Shown here piece after piece: positions 1 to 9,833 of a stretch of DNA of 64,000 nucleotides. Position numbers and translations under genes: made by a program. How positions within the stretch are numbered: position 1 is the stretch's first letter; each line of letters begins with the position of its first letter. The stretch comes from Bacteroidota bacterium (GTDB lineage Bacteria; Bacteroidota; Bacteroidia; Chitinophagales; Chitinophagaceae). The stretch spans positions 1 to 64,000 of the forward strand of contig JAFDXX010000017.1 in assembly GCA_018267705.1 (NCBI GenBank). The letters are read 5' to 3'. The notes below the pieces were generated by a model. The model ran no database searches and had not been told where the DNA came from. It was given only the letters and a program-made list of their open reading frames with translations.

Positions 1-385
<385 letters not shown>

Positions 386-460
386 ATTTTTTATTAAATT
401 ACTTTATTGTAATTTAAATCTTGATGATAGCTTTTCCAATATGTACCTTATTTAAGTTTT

Positions 461-571
<111 letters not shown>

Positions 572-580
572 TTTATTTTA

Positions 581-611
581 ACCCTATCAATTTTATTGGT
601 AGGGTTTTTTA
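581..611 (+). terminator. rRNA operon terminator
   Basis: Arms 581-590 (ACCCTATCAA) and 596-605 (TTGGTAGGGT) form a 10-bp stem with one wobble and a 5-nt loop. A T run follows. It lies 10 nt after the 5S gene and ends the rRNA operon. Confidence 0.85.
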
Positions 612-720
612 TTGTAGTTAAGTTTCTAAAAAAAATTATAATATATTATTTGTATAAATATTTTTAGGGAAAATACTCTTTTGTTTTTTTTTACTGTTAT
701 ATTAGCTTTTAAATATTCTT

Positions 721-3153
721 ATGAAAATTAAACTGCTAATATTTTTTATTCTCTTCTTTTTTGTTGGAAAATCTCAAGAATCTTCTTTAGGATTTAGTTT
801 GAAAGTGTTTATTCAAAATGAAATAAAAAAACCATTACCAAATGTTGTTATTGAAATAAGACGTACTAATGATTCGAGTTTAATTAAAAATATTGTTACT
901 AATAATAAAGGGATTGCAGAAATTACAAAATTAGCTAACGGGACATATTATTTTTTTTGCAAACTTATTGGATATACTAATTTTAAATCAGGCAACTTAA
1001 ATTTTCCTTCTAATAAAAATATTTTAAAAGATAGCATTTCTTTCCAGCTATTCCCTTCTATAAAAAATTTAGGATCTGTAACTGTTGCAAGTAAAAAACC
1101 ATTAATTCTACAGGCACATGGTAAAACAGTTATCAATGTTGATGCTGCTATTACCAATACGGGATTAACAATAATGGAAGTTTTGGCAAAATCTCCGGGA
1201 GTTATAGTTGATAAAAACGGTACTATTAGTTTAAAAGGAAAGCAAGGCGTTTTGGTTTTGATAGATGATAAACCAACTTATTTATCTGCAGGGCAGCTTA
1301 ATAATTTATTGAGTAGTATGAATGCTTCTTTAGTTGAACAAATTGAACTAATTAGTAATCCTTCTGCAAAATATGATGCAAGTGGAAATGCAGGTATTAT
1401 TAATATAAAAATGAAAAAAAATGTTGTTAAAGGGTTTAATGGAATTGTTTCTTTAAATTATGGACAAGGTAAATATGCAAGAACAAGTGAAAATGTTGTA
1501 TTAAATTTTAAACGAAATAAATTTAATATATTTTTTAATTATGGATTTAATGCCAATAAAGACTTTAATCAAATTTATGCGTTAAGAAATTATTTAAATA
1601 CCTCCGGCATAGCATTTTACACTCTTGAACAACCATCCTATCTTACCAGCAATGGATACAGCCATGCAATTAGAACAGGTATTGATTACAACATAAATAG
1701 CAAAACAATCATTGGTGCAAGTTTTACAGGTTCTTTTGTGGATAGAACCGGAGCTAGCAATGCTAATGCAATATGGAAGCAAACTTCAGGTACAATTGAT
1801 TCTACCATTAATACAACAAGTAATAGCACTTATAATTTTAAAAGTGCACTTGGTAGTTTTTATTTACGCCATACAATTAGTAAAACTAAAGAGCTTTCTT
1901 TTGATTTTGATTTGGGAAAATATAATATAGATAGTAAACAAAACTTTCTTAATCAATTAATTGGATTAGGTGGATATACAGATGCTAATAAAGGAAACAT
2001 TCCTTCTAATATTAATATTGTTTCGGCAAAAGCAGATTATACTGATAAAATTGGCAAACAAGGTAAATTTGAAACAGGCTTTAAAACTGCTTTTGTTAAA
2101 ACAGATAATATAGCATCATACGAATATTTTGATGGCAGTACATGGAAAGACGATTTAGGAAAAAGTAATCATTTTTTATATAATGAAAATATAAATGCAA
2201 TTTATGCAACCTATGAACAACGTTTTAAACGTTTTTCTTTTCAAGTAGGATTGCGTTATGAACATACACATTATGATGCACACCAATTAGGAAATGCCAT
2301 TGTAAAAGATTCGGCTTTTAATAAAAATTATTCCGGATTATTTCCTTCAGGTTATATTTCATATATGGCAGATTCTAATAATACATTTACAGTAACATTT
2401 GGCAGAAGAATTGACAGGCCTGCATTTCAGAAACTTAACCCTTTTGTGTTCTTAATAAATAAATATACTTATCAAACCGGTAATCCATATTTCTCACCTC
2501 AAGATACTTGGAATTTTGGAATTGACCACCAATACAAACAATGGCTTACTAGTTCAGTATCATTCAGCATTATTAAAGATTATTTTTCTCAATTATTTAT
2601 AAATGGAAATAATAATATTTTTATTTATACTGAAGGAAACGTGGGAAAAATGTATAATTTTTCGTTAAGTGAAACTGTTCAATTATCTCCTTTAAAATGG
2701 TGGACAGTTGTTGCACAAGCTCTTTTTAATTATAAAGAATTTCAAGGGTATATTTCCAACAATTACACAACTTCAATACCTCAACTATATTTTAATATTA
2801 CTAATCAATTTAAAATTGGTAAAAAAATAACGGCAGAACTTTCGGGTAATTATATAACAAATTCTAGAAATGATTTGCAAGAATTGTTGTATCCCACAGG
2901 TCAAATTTCAACAGGATTTGCAATGCCTATTATGAAAAAAAGAGCAACCGTAAAATTAAGTATTAAAGATATTTTTTATACCCAAGTAATGGAAGGGCTT
3001 ACAAGCTTTAATAACGCAAGCGAATATTTTAAACTTTTGCAAGATTCAAGAAAAATAAATTTCACTTTTATATATCGTTTTGGAAAACAATATAAAACAC
3101 CCAAACGCTCTGCAGGTGCAGCCGGAGATGAAATTCAACGCGTTGGAGGATAG
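721..3153 (+). CDS. TonB-dependent receptor-like outer-membrane barrel protein
   Basis: An 810-residue outer-membrane protein. A hydrophobic N-terminus (about residues 3-17) looks like a signal peptide. Residues about 25-95 fit a carboxypeptidase-regulatory-like beta-sandwich. Residues about 120-230 fit a TonB plug that ends in NPSAKYDASGNAGIINI, a pattern typical of the OMP_b-brl_3 receptor group. The remainder alternates polar and aromatic strands, as in a barrel. The last strand (FIYRFGK) is followed by a polar Arg/Gly/Ala-rich tail instead of ending on an aromatic residue, which is common in this family. The substrate cannot be read from sequence. No SusD-like partner is adjacent, so a glycan-uptake role is not supported. 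The gene converges on the PabC-like gene with an 8-nt gap. Confidence 0.9.
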   Translation: MKIKLLIFFILFFFVGKSQESSLGFSLKVFIQNEIKKPLPNVVIEIRRTNDSSLIKNIVTNNKGIAEITKLANGTYYFFCKLIGYTNFKSGNLNFPSNKNILKDSISFQLFPSIKNLGSVTVASKKPLILQAHGKTVINVDAAITNTGLTIMEVLAKSPGVIVDKNGTISLKGKQGVLVLIDDKPTYLSAGQLNNLLSSMNASLVEQIELISNPSAKYDASGNAGIINIKMKKNVVKGFNGIVSLNYGQGKYARTSENVVLNFKRNKFNIFFNYGFNANKDFNQIYALRNYLNTSGIAFYTLEQPSYLTSNGYSHAIRTGIDYNINSKTIIGASFTGSFVDRTGASNANAIWKQTSGTIDSTINTTSNSTYNFKSALGSFYLRHTISKTKELSFDFDLGKYNIDSKQNFLNQLIGLGGYTDANKGNIPSNINIVSAKADYTDKIGKQGKFETGFKTAFVKTDNIASYEYFDGSTWKDDLGKSNHFLYNENINAIYATYEQRFKRFSFQVGLRYEHTHYDAHQLGNAIVKDSAFNKNYSGLFPSGYISYMADSNNTFTVTFGRRIDRPAFQKLNPFVFLINKYTYQTGNPYFSPQDTWNFGIDHQYKQWLTSSVSFSIIKDYFSQLFINGNNNIFIYTEGNVGKMYNFSLSETVQLSPLKWWTVVAQALFNYKEFQGYISNNYTTSIPQLYFNITNQFKIGKKITAELSGNYITNSRNDLQELLYPTGQISTGFAMPIMKKRATVKLSIKDIFYTQVMEGLTSFNNASEYFKLLQDSRKINFTFIYRFGKQYKTPKRSAGAAGDEIQRVGG

Positions 3154-3161
3154 TTATTGCA

Positions 3162-4013
3162 TTATAAAAAGAGAGGTATAATAAAGTTGTTATATAAAAT
3201 TTTTGTAGTTAAATTTTTATAGGAAATATTCTGACATTGGTTTACCCATTTTATTCCTTGAATAGCGTTAGTTAAAAACACTTCATCAGCATTTAATACA
3301 TCATTTTTTGTAAGAGAAGTTTCTTCATACAAAATATTCTCTTTACTAAAACAGTTTAATAAATATTTTCTCATTGTGCCTGCAATACAACCTTCAGCTA
3401 ATGCAGGTGTTTTTATTATTCCATTTTTTATAATGAAAACATTGGCAATACTTGCATCGCAAATATTACCTTTTGAATTAAACACTAAAGCATCATTTAA
3501 TTTATTTTGTTTGGCCCATAAAGCTACTAATGTATATGGCAAATAATTATTTGATTTTATATTCGAAAACATATCGCAAGACTTTTGAGAATAGCTATAA
3601 AAATCAATATTTAAACCATTTTCATTTAGCTCATTGCTAGAGTTATTTAACTCAAATGTTTGTATTAAATAATTAGGTTGTTGTGTTATTTCATCATACA
3701 ATGCAGCACTACCTCTTGATACACTTACTCTTATTCTTGCTAATTTTGTATGATTATTTTTTTTTGCTAATTGAATAATAGAATCAATAAATTGTTGTGT
3801 TGAAAAAAAATCTGTTTTAATAAATTGAAGCATTTGTAAAGATGTGGTAAACCTTTCAATATGATAATTTTGCAAGATAATTTTACCGTTTATAAGTTTC
3901 ATTGTTTCAAAACAACCATCACCGTATCTGTATGAGCGATCGTTTATATCAATTACTTTTTCAGTTATTGAAAAAACTTTTCCATTGTAATTAAAAAAAC
4001 TATTCTGCTGCAT
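3162..4013 (-). CDS. Aminotransferase class IV / aminodeoxychorismate lyase-like protein
   Basis: A 283-residue PLP enzyme of fold type IV, the family of branched-chain aminotransferases and aminodeoxychorismate lyase (PabC). The N-terminal DRSYRYGDGCFET block (from about residue 25) is the family signature. NIKSNNYLP places the probable PLP lysine at residue 153. The later block CDASIANVFII has Asp186 where PabC and BCAT usually have Glu. The family either releases pyruvate from aminodeoxychorismate to give p-aminobenzoate for folate, or transaminates amino acids. The length suits PabC better, but no pabB is nearby, so the specificity is inferred. Confidence 0.8.
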   Translation of the reverse strand: MQQNSFFNYNGKVFSITEKVIDINDRSYRYGDGCFETMKLINGKIILQNYHIERFTTSLQMLQFIKTDFFSTQQFIDSIIQLAKKNNHTKLARIRVSVSRGSAALYDEITQQPNYLIQTFELNNSSNELNENGLNIDFYSYSQKSCDMFSNIKSNNYLPYTLVALWAKQNKLNDALVFNSKGNICDASIANVFIIKNGIIKTPALAEGCIAGTMRKYLLNCFSKENILYEETSLTKNDVLNADEVFLTNAIQGIKWVNQCQNISYKNLTTKILYNNFIIPLFL

Positions 4014-4056
4014 TGGTATAATGTAATAATTTTAAACAATAATTTTTTTATTTTTT

Positions 4057-5154
4057 ATGAAGATACAAGATGTTATAAATGCACTTGAAAAATTAGCAAA
4101 TCCTTTTTTGCAAGAATCTTATGATAATTGCGGATTGCTAACAGGTAATAACCAATGGCAATGCACAGGTGTTTTGTGCACATTAGATTGTATAGAAAAA
4201 GTAGTTGATGAAGCTATTACAAAAAAATGTAATCTTATTGTGGCACATCATCCTATTATTTTTTCAGGGTTAAAAAAATTAAGCACCAATCATTATGTTG
4301 AAAGAACTATAATTAAAGCCATAAAAAATGATATTGCTATTTACGCTATTCATACCAATTTAGATAATATTAAACATGGTGTAAATAAAATAATTGCCGA
4401 TAAATTAGGGTTACAAAACCAACAAATTTTATCTTCAAAAGCCAAACAATTAATAAAGTTGATTGTATTTGTGCCAATAGACTATACAAATAAATTAAAA
4501 GATGCCATTTTTAATGCAGGTGGTGGAAATATTGGTAATTATAACGAGTGTAGTTATAGTACCGAAGGAATTGGAACTTTTAAAGCAAGCGAAGGAACAA
4601 ACCCATTTACAGGCAAAATTGGAGAGCGACATAACGAAAAAGAAACAAAATTAGAGGTTATTTTTCCTGTGTGGTTACAAAATGAAATTATAGAAGCCAT
4701 GAAAAATGCCCATCCTTATGAAGAAATTGCATATGATTTAATAGCAGTAGAAAATCAATATCAAGATGTTGGCAGCGGTATAATAGGTAATTTACCTCAT
4801 CCTAAAGATGAAAAACTATTTTTGGCTGAAATAAAGGATATATTTGGATTACAGGCTATTAAACATACACCATTATTAGGTAAAAAAATTGAAAAGATTG
4901 CTGTTTGCGGCGGCTCTGGAAGTTTTTTAATTAATAAAGCAAAAGCTGCAAAAACAGATTTTTTTATTACTTCTGATATAAAATATCACGAATTTTTTGA
5001 GGTAGATGATGCATTGGTACTTGCCGATATTGGTCATTGGGAAAGTGAGCAGTTTACACCTAATTTATTACTTGAATTTTTACAAGCTAAATTCCCTACT
5101 TTTGCCGTCCTTAAAAGTGAAGTTTATACTAATCCGGCAAGATATTTTTTTTAG
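4057..5154 (+). CDS. Nif3-like dinuclear metal-centre protein
   Basis: A 365-residue Nif3/YbgI-family protein, annotated in databases as GTP cyclohydrolase 1 type 2 or Nif3-like. Metal-binding motifs are in order: DNCGLL near residue 22, the HHP motif in VAHHPIIFSG near residue 64, HTNLD near 100, and GHWESEQ near the C-terminus. The middle third (about 130-235) is the inserted PII/CutA-like domain found in long family members. These proteins form hexameric toroids with two metal ions per subunit; the physiological reaction is unsettled. It is followed after 116 nt by a coiled-coil zinc-ribbon gene on the same strand, a pairing common in Bacteroidota. Confidence 0.92.
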   Translation: MKIQDVINALEKLANPFLQESYDNCGLLTGNNQWQCTGVLCTLDCIEKVVDEAITKKCNLIVAHHPIIFSGLKKLSTNHYVERTIIKAIKNDIAIYAIHTNLDNIKHGVNKIIADKLGLQNQQILSSKAKQLIKLIVFVPIDYTNKLKDAIFNAGGGNIGNYNECSYSTEGIGTFKASEGTNPFTGKIGERHNEKETKLEVIFPVWLQNEIIEAMKNAHPYEEIAYDLIAVENQYQDVGSGIIGNLPHPKDEKLFLAEIKDIFGLQAIKHTPLLGKKIEKIAVCGGSGSFLINKAKAAKTDFFITSDIKYHEFFEVDDALVLADIGHWESEQFTPNLLLEFLQAKFPTFAVLKSEVYTNPARYFF

Positions 5155-5270
5155 ATGGGCGAATAATGAATAGAACGTACAAGTGAGTGACACAACAAAA
5201 GATGCTTAAAGAATTGAAAGCCGGAAATAAAAATAAAACATACATCTAAAATCTTAAATCGCACATAATT
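5155..5270 (+). repeat. Possible extragenic repeat between nif3-like and zinc-ribbon genes
   Basis: This 116-nt gap contains a non-coding stretch (about 5176-5222, starting CGTACAAGTGAGTGACAC) whose base composition is richer than the surrounding spacers. It then has an AT-rich tandem-like tail (ACATCTAAAATCTTAAATC, 5241-5259). The composition suggests an extragenic repeated element dropped into the operon. Only one copy is in the window, so the repeat status is inferred. Confidence 0.25.
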
Positions 5271-6026
5271 ATGGCAGCAGTTAAAGAATACTCAGTTGAA
5301 GAAAAATTAGTTGGACTTATTAAGCTTCAAAAAATTGATAGTAAACTTGATGAAATTGATATTTTAAAAGGAGAATTACCAATGGAAGTAAGCGACCTTG
5401 AAGATGAAATTACAGGGTTGCACAGCCGTAAAAATCGTATTGAAGAAGAAATTAACGGTATTAATGATTATATAGAAAGTAGACGTGCTATAATAAAAGA
5501 CGGAGAAACGCTTGTAAAAAAATATGAGAAGCAAAGTAATGATGTAAAAAACAGCAGAGAGTTTGAAGCAATTGAAAAAGAAATGGAAATGCAACAGCTT
5601 GAAATTAAACTTGCTGAAAAACATATTAAAGATGCTAACGAGCAAATGGCTGAAAAAGTAAAAAATTTAGACGTTGCCAAAAAACAAATTGCTACAAAAG
5701 AAGGTGTATTAAACCATAAAAAAGGTGAGTTAGAAAAAATTATAGCAGAAAACGAAAAAGAAGAAAAACAGTTTAAAAAATTAAGCAGTGCTGCACGTGA
5801 AGCTATTGATGAACGTTTGTTATATAGTTATGATAGAATTCGTACAAGTTACCGCAATGGCTTAGCTGTTGTACCTGTTGAAAGAGATGCTTGCGGTGGT
5901 TGTTTTAATGCTATTCCGCCACAACGCCAAAGTGAAATTCGTTTACACAAAAAAGTAATTGTTTGCGAAAACTGCGGAAGAATTTTAGTAGATGCAGACT
6001 TGAATGATAGTGTTGAAGCTAAATAA
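5271..6026 (+). CDS. Coiled-coil C4 zinc-ribbon protein
   Basis: A 251-residue protein. Residues about 15-190 form a long antiparallel coiled-coil hairpin, seen as heptads rich in Glu, Lys, Leu and Ile. The C-terminal 50 residues are a C4 zinc ribbon: CGGC (about residue 206) and CENC (about 231), with the IPPQRQSEIR linker typical of the CT398/DR0291-like (zf-RING_7) family. The family is thought to bind nucleic acid or act as an adaptor; its exact role is not established. It lies directly downstream of the Nif3 homologue and ends at a hairpin terminator, so the two probably form one transcription unit. Confidence 0.88.
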   Translation: MAAVKEYSVEEKLVGLIKLQKIDSKLDEIDILKGELPMEVSDLEDEITGLHSRKNRIEEEINGINDYIESRRAIIKDGETLVKKYEKQSNDVKNSREFEAIEKEMEMQQLEIKLAEKHIKDANEQMAEKVKNLDVAKKQIATKEGVLNHKKGELEKIIAENEKEEKQFKKLSSAAREAIDERLLYSYDRIRTSYRNGLAVVPVERDACGGCFNAIPPQRQSEIRLHKKVIVCENCGRILVDADLNDSVEAK

Positions 6027-6049
6027 TTTATAATTAGTTTAATATTTTT

Positions 6050-6080
6050 AAAGGCAACTTAATAGGTTGCCTTTCTTATT
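6050..6080 (+). terminator. Terminator after zinc-ribbon gene
   Basis: A 9-bp perfect stem (AAAGGCAAC, 6050-6058, with GTTGCCTTT, 6066-6074) and a 7-nt loop are followed by a T-rich tract interrupted by C and A. It sits between the zinc-ribbon gene and the TPR gene. Confidence 0.7.
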
Positions 6081-6090
6081 TTTATAATGC

Positions 6091-7581
6091 ATGAAGAAAA
6101 TATTTTTTTTATTGGTTTTAATCACAGCATTACAAAATAATGCAGTTGCAGAAAAAGTATATGAATTTAATAGTACTTGCCAGCAAGCATATATAGAAAT
6201 GACAAAGTTGAAATTTAGTGCTGCAAAAATTTTAACAACAAAAGCAAGGCTATCTAATCCCGAAAATTTAATTCCCGATTTTATTGATAATTATATTGAT
6301 TTTTTTACACTTTTTTTGAATGAAGATATTGCCGAATACAATAAACTAAAACCAGTAATTGAAAACAGAATCAACAGTTTTAAACAAGGCAATACAACCT
6401 CTCCGTTTAATTTATATTGCTTAAGTATGTTATATGTGCAGAAAGGAACGATAGAAATTAAATTTGGTGAAACATGGAGTGCAGCATGGAATTTTAGAAG
6501 AGCATATCAACTTATAAAAGAAAATAAAAAAAACTTCCCAACATTTTTACCTAATGATATGTTATATGGCAGCTTGCAAACAGTTGTAGGCACTATTCCC
6601 AAAGGATATAAATGGTTGGCAAACATATTAGGTTTAAAAGGTTCTATTGCAGAGGGCAATAAACTACTTACCAATTTTGTATATAGCACAGACCCTTGGG
6701 CAAGATTAATGAGTAACGAAGGAGATTTTATATATTGCTATTTGCAATTTTATGTGTTAAACAAAAAAGAAGAAGCATTACAATTTATTCATACAAAAAA
6801 ATTAGATATTGTAAATAATTTATTGTTTGCATACATGGCAGCTAATTTGGGAATAAATAATAAACAAATTGATTTTGCAAAAGAAGTAATCAATAACCGA
6901 AATAAATCTGCCGAATATTTTCAAACACATGTATGGGATTTTGAAATGGGTTTTGTAAAACTCTATAAATTAGAAACACAAGAAGCAATTAATTATTTTG
7001 AAAAATATTTACACAACTTTAAAGGAAGATTTTATGTGAAAGATGTGTATCAAAAAATAAGCTGGTGCTATTATTTGCAAGGCAATATGGTTGCTGCCGA
7101 AAATGCACGAAAAAATGTTTTGAAAAAAGGAGCAACCGATGCAGATGCAGATAAACAAGCATTAAAAGAAGCCAAAAGTTTACAATGGCCTAATACCATA
7201 TTATTAAAAGCAAGATTATTAAGCGATGGTGGATACAACACAGAAGCCTTGCAATTATTAAACTCAAAACATATTAATAATTTTGATAAAGAAGAAGAAC
7301 AATTAGAATATGCGTATAGATTAGGAAGAATTAATGATGATTTAAAAAAATATGATGATGCTATTAACTGGTACAATAAAACTATTGAAATAGGAGAACA
7401 ACGCCCCGAATATTTTGCGGCACGTGCTGCTTTACAAACCGGAATGATTTATGAAAAACTCGGAAAAAAAACCGAAGCCATAAATTATTATAAACGTTGT
7501 TTAAATATGGACGAAGAAGATTATAAAAATTCAATTGACCAAAAAGCTAAAAGCGGTATAGCAAGATGCAAAGGAGAATAA
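6091..7581 (+). CDS. Secreted TPR-repeat protein
   Basis: A 496-residue exported protein. A signal peptide is likely in residues 1-20 (basic start, hydrophobic core, then NAVAEK). The rest is helical. The last 130 residues contain recognisable tetratricopeptide repeats, for example YAYRLGRINDDLKKYDDAINWYNKTIE and the following ALQTGMIYEKLGKKTEAINYYKRCL. TPRs mediate protein contacts, so the likely role is a periplasmic or outer-membrane-facing scaffold. No enzyme motif is visible. The gene starts 10 nt after the zinc-ribbon terminator and precedes recN by about 100 nt on the same strand. Confidence 0.8.
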   Translation: MKKIFFLLVLITALQNNAVAEKVYEFNSTCQQAYIEMTKLKFSAAKILTTKARLSNPENLIPDFIDNYIDFFTLFLNEDIAEYNKLKPVIENRINSFKQGNTTSPFNLYCLSMLYVQKGTIEIKFGETWSAAWNFRRAYQLIKENKKNFPTFLPNDMLYGSLQTVVGTIPKGYKWLANILGLKGSIAEGNKLLTNFVYSTDPWARLMSNEGDFIYCYLQFYVLNKKEEALQFIHTKKLDIVNNLLFAYMAANLGINNKQIDFAKEVINNRNKSAEYFQTHVWDFEMGFVKLYKLETQEAINYFEKYLHNFKGRFYVKDVYQKISWCYYLQGNMVAAENARKNVLKKGATDADADKQALKEAKSLQWPNTILLKARLLSDGGYNTEALQLLNSKHINNFDKEEEQLEYAYRLGRINDDLKKYDDAINWYNKTIEIGEQRPEYFAARAALQTGMIYEKLGKKTEAINYYKRCLNMDEEDYKNSIDQKAKSGIARCKGE

Positions 7582-7678
7582 GCAAATTATAAGCTCACAA
7601 ATCTGTAAATAAAATTAACTTCAAACTTCTTTTTTAATATTTGCATATCTACTAATTTGCACATCAGCACATTTTATT

Positions 7679-9331
7679 ATGCTTACCAAACTTTACATAC
7701 AGAATTACGCTATTATTGATGAGGTTGAAATTAACTTTTCAAATAAACTAAATATTATTACCGGAGAAACAGGTGCAGGTAAAAGTATTTTAATGGGGGC
7801 ATTAAATTTAATTTTAGGAGAAAGAGCAGATAGCAGCATATTGGTAAACAAGAATAAAAAATGTTTTGTTGAAGGAACTTTTAATATTGAAAATAAAAAA
7901 CAAGTAATTGATTTTTTGCAACAAAACGATTTAGAAGCAGATAGTGATTTATTGCTACGAAGAGAAATTGGCGTAAACGGAAAATCGAGAGCATTTATAA
8001 ATGATACACCCACCTCCTTGCAACAATTAAAACAATTAGCTCTGTTGTTGGTTGATTTGCATCAGCAATTTGATACATTAGAATTAGGCGAGGCAAATTT
8101 TCAAAGAGAAGTAATAGATGCCTTAGCGGAGAATAATGCAATCTTAACAAACTATCAAACACAATATCGGCAATGGGTGCAGGCCAAAATAGATTTACAA
8201 GCATTAATTCAACAAAAAAATAATTTTCAAAAAGAAGCAGATTATAATCAATTTTTATTTGATGAATTGAATGAGTTGAGTTTGAAAGAAAATGAATTGG
8301 AAGATTTAGATAACGAACTAAAAATTTTAAGCAATAGCGAAGGAATAAAAAACACGTTAAGTAAAGTATATTTTGAACTGACTGAAACTGAAAAACCTAT
8401 AATAACTAATTTAAAACAACTTATTAATCAACTGCAAACTATTGCTAACTATCATCAAGATATAAAAAACATTATTGATAGACTTCAATCATCGCAAATA
8501 GAATTGCAAGATTTAAGCAACGAAGTTGATAGCATTAATAATGCTGTGCATTACGATGAAGAAAGAATTAATTTAATTAATGAAAGAATTGCAGCAGGAT
8601 ATAAATTATTAAAAAAGCATAATGTTTCAACAACCAATCATTTACTTCAAATACAAAATGAATTGGCAAAAAAGTTAGAAGCTGTTTTACAAATTGATGA
8701 TATCATTCAATTAAAAGAAAAAGAACTTCATCAGCTACAACAACAATTAGAAACTTTAGCAGAAAAAATAAGCAATGCCAGAACCAAACAAATTATTCCT
8801 TTTGCAAATAATGTAAATAATTTATTGCATAAAATAGGCATGCCCAATGCTCAATTAAAAGTTACATTAACTAAAACAGCTTTAAATGAATTTGGAAATG
8901 AAGTAATTGAATTTTTATTTGATGCGAATAAAAGCAACAAATTTGAGCTGATTAAAAAAGTTGCCAGTGGCGGAGAATTAAGCAGACTAATGCTTTGCAT
9001 TAAATACTTAGTTGCAGAAAAAATAGATTTACCTACTTTAATTTTTGATGAAATTGATACAGGTATTAGTGGTGAAGCAGCCAAGCAAGTAGGTATTATT
9101 TTACAACAGTTGGCTATTAACCGACAAATAATTTGTATTACACACCAACCACAAATTGCGGGCAAAGCCAATGCACATTATTTTGTATATAAAGAAATAA
9201 AAGACAACGCAGTAAAAACCAATATTAAAGTATTAGAGGAAGATGAAAGAATAATTACTATTGCTAAAATGCTAAGCGGAGAAAAACCATCTGCGGCAGC
9301 TGTGGCAAGTGCCAAAGAAATGATGAATTAA
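7679..9331 (+). CDS. recN: DNA repair ATPase RecN
   Basis: A 550-residue SMC-like ATPase of the RecN family, which acts in recombinational repair of double-strand breaks. The Walker A motif is GETGAGKS at residues 29-36. Two coiled-coil arms (about 160-200 and 290-370) flank a linker region. The C-terminal half holds the ABC signature region GGELSRLMLCIK and the Walker B block LIFDEIDTGISGE. ITHQPQIA carries the switch histidine. Length and order match the family. A bidirectional terminator lies 17 nt after the stop. Confidence 0.96.
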   Translation: MLTKLYIQNYAIIDEVEINFSNKLNIITGETGAGKSILMGALNLILGERADSSILVNKNKKCFVEGTFNIENKKQVIDFLQQNDLEADSDLLLRREIGVNGKSRAFINDTPTSLQQLKQLALLLVDLHQQFDTLELGEANFQREVIDALAENNAILTNYQTQYRQWVQAKIDLQALIQQKNNFQKEADYNQFLFDELNELSLKENELEDLDNELKILSNSEGIKNTLSKVYFELTETEKPIITNLKQLINQLQTIANYHQDIKNIIDRLQSSQIELQDLSNEVDSINNAVHYDEERINLINERIAAGYKLLKKHNVSTTNHLLQIQNELAKKLEAVLQIDDIIQLKEKELHQLQQQLETLAEKISNARTKQIIPFANNVNNLLHKIGMPNAQLKVTLTKTALNEFGNEVIEFLFDANKSNKFELIKKVASGGELSRLMLCIKYLVAEKIDLPTLIFDEIDTGISGEAAKQVGIILQQLAINRQIICITHQPQIAGKANAHYFVYKEIKDNAVKTNIKVLEEDERIITIAKMLSGEKPSAAAVASAKEMMN

Positions 9332-9348
9332 AACAAACCAGCTAAATA

Positions 9349-9378
9349 AAAAAGCCGCTATTTTTTAGCGGCTTTTTA
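9349..9378. terminator. Bidirectional terminator between recN and small zinc-ribbon-like gene
   Basis: An 8-bp perfect stem (AGCCGCTA, 9353-9360; TAGCGGCT, 9366-9373) is flanked by A and T runs on both sides. It therefore serves both recN and the convergent small gene. Confidence 0.85.
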
Positions 9379-9384
9379 GTAAAA

Positions 9385-9591
9385 TTAAAATCCTTTTTTA
9401 GCAACGCCATCACTAATAGCTTGCAAGGCTTTTGCTTCACTTAAAATGGCGGCCATTTTATTTCCTTTTCCATCGTGGCCGCTGGCCATATAACCACCTT
9501 TAGCAGTTTTGCTAACTACAGCATCTTGCATAGGAACGTTTTTTTCTTTTGTTTTAAGGCAGTATGCTTTAATCATTTTACTTGTGTCCAT
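9385..9591 (-). CDS. Small protein resembling a degenerate DUF5679 zinc ribbon
   Basis: A 68-residue cytosolic protein. The region KAYCLKTKEK...GGYMASG...GNKMAAI follows the spacing I know for DUF5679 zinc ribbons (AYCxKC...G.C..CGTKM). Here only the first cysteine remains; the other three metal positions are Thr or polar residues. The C-terminal 20 residues look helical (SEAKALQAISDGVAKKG). A non-metal variant of that fold is possible; the function is unknown. It has its own ATG and a clean terminator, and no other gene lies on its strand up to the barrel gene 240 nt away. Confidence 0.6.
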   Translation of the reverse strand: MDTSKMIKAYCLKTKEKNVPMQDAVVSKTAKGGYMASGHDGKGNKMAAILSEAKALQAISDGVAKKGF

Positions 9592-9786
9592 TGTAATAGA
9601 ATTTAATGTTTAAAAATAAAAAACCGGTTAGTATGGTACAAATTAAAGTTTTTTTTCTGAATATAATAAAATCAACCCAAATACTAATCCACATTTTTTA
9701 GAATGATGATATTGGGTTTCATATCTATTATTATTTCTCTTTAGTGTAAGGAAGTTTGAGTAGAAATTATTTCAACAAAATAAAAA

Positions 9787-9813
9787 AGCAGAAAGAAATT
9801 TCTTTCTGCTTTT
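9787..9813 (-). terminator. Terminator of the small barrel gene
   Basis: A perfect palindrome at 9787-9810 (AGCAGAAAGAAA and its complement) is flanked by an A run on the left, which is a T run on the minus strand. It lies 24 nt beyond the minus-strand stop at 9834. Confidence 0.8.
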
Positions 9814-9833
9814 ATTCATTAAATAATATTGTA

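Noticed and set aside
386..460. tRNA or other RNA gene in the 23S-5S spacer
   Set aside because: The spacer is short and A/T-rich with no cloverleaf or conserved T-arm sequence.
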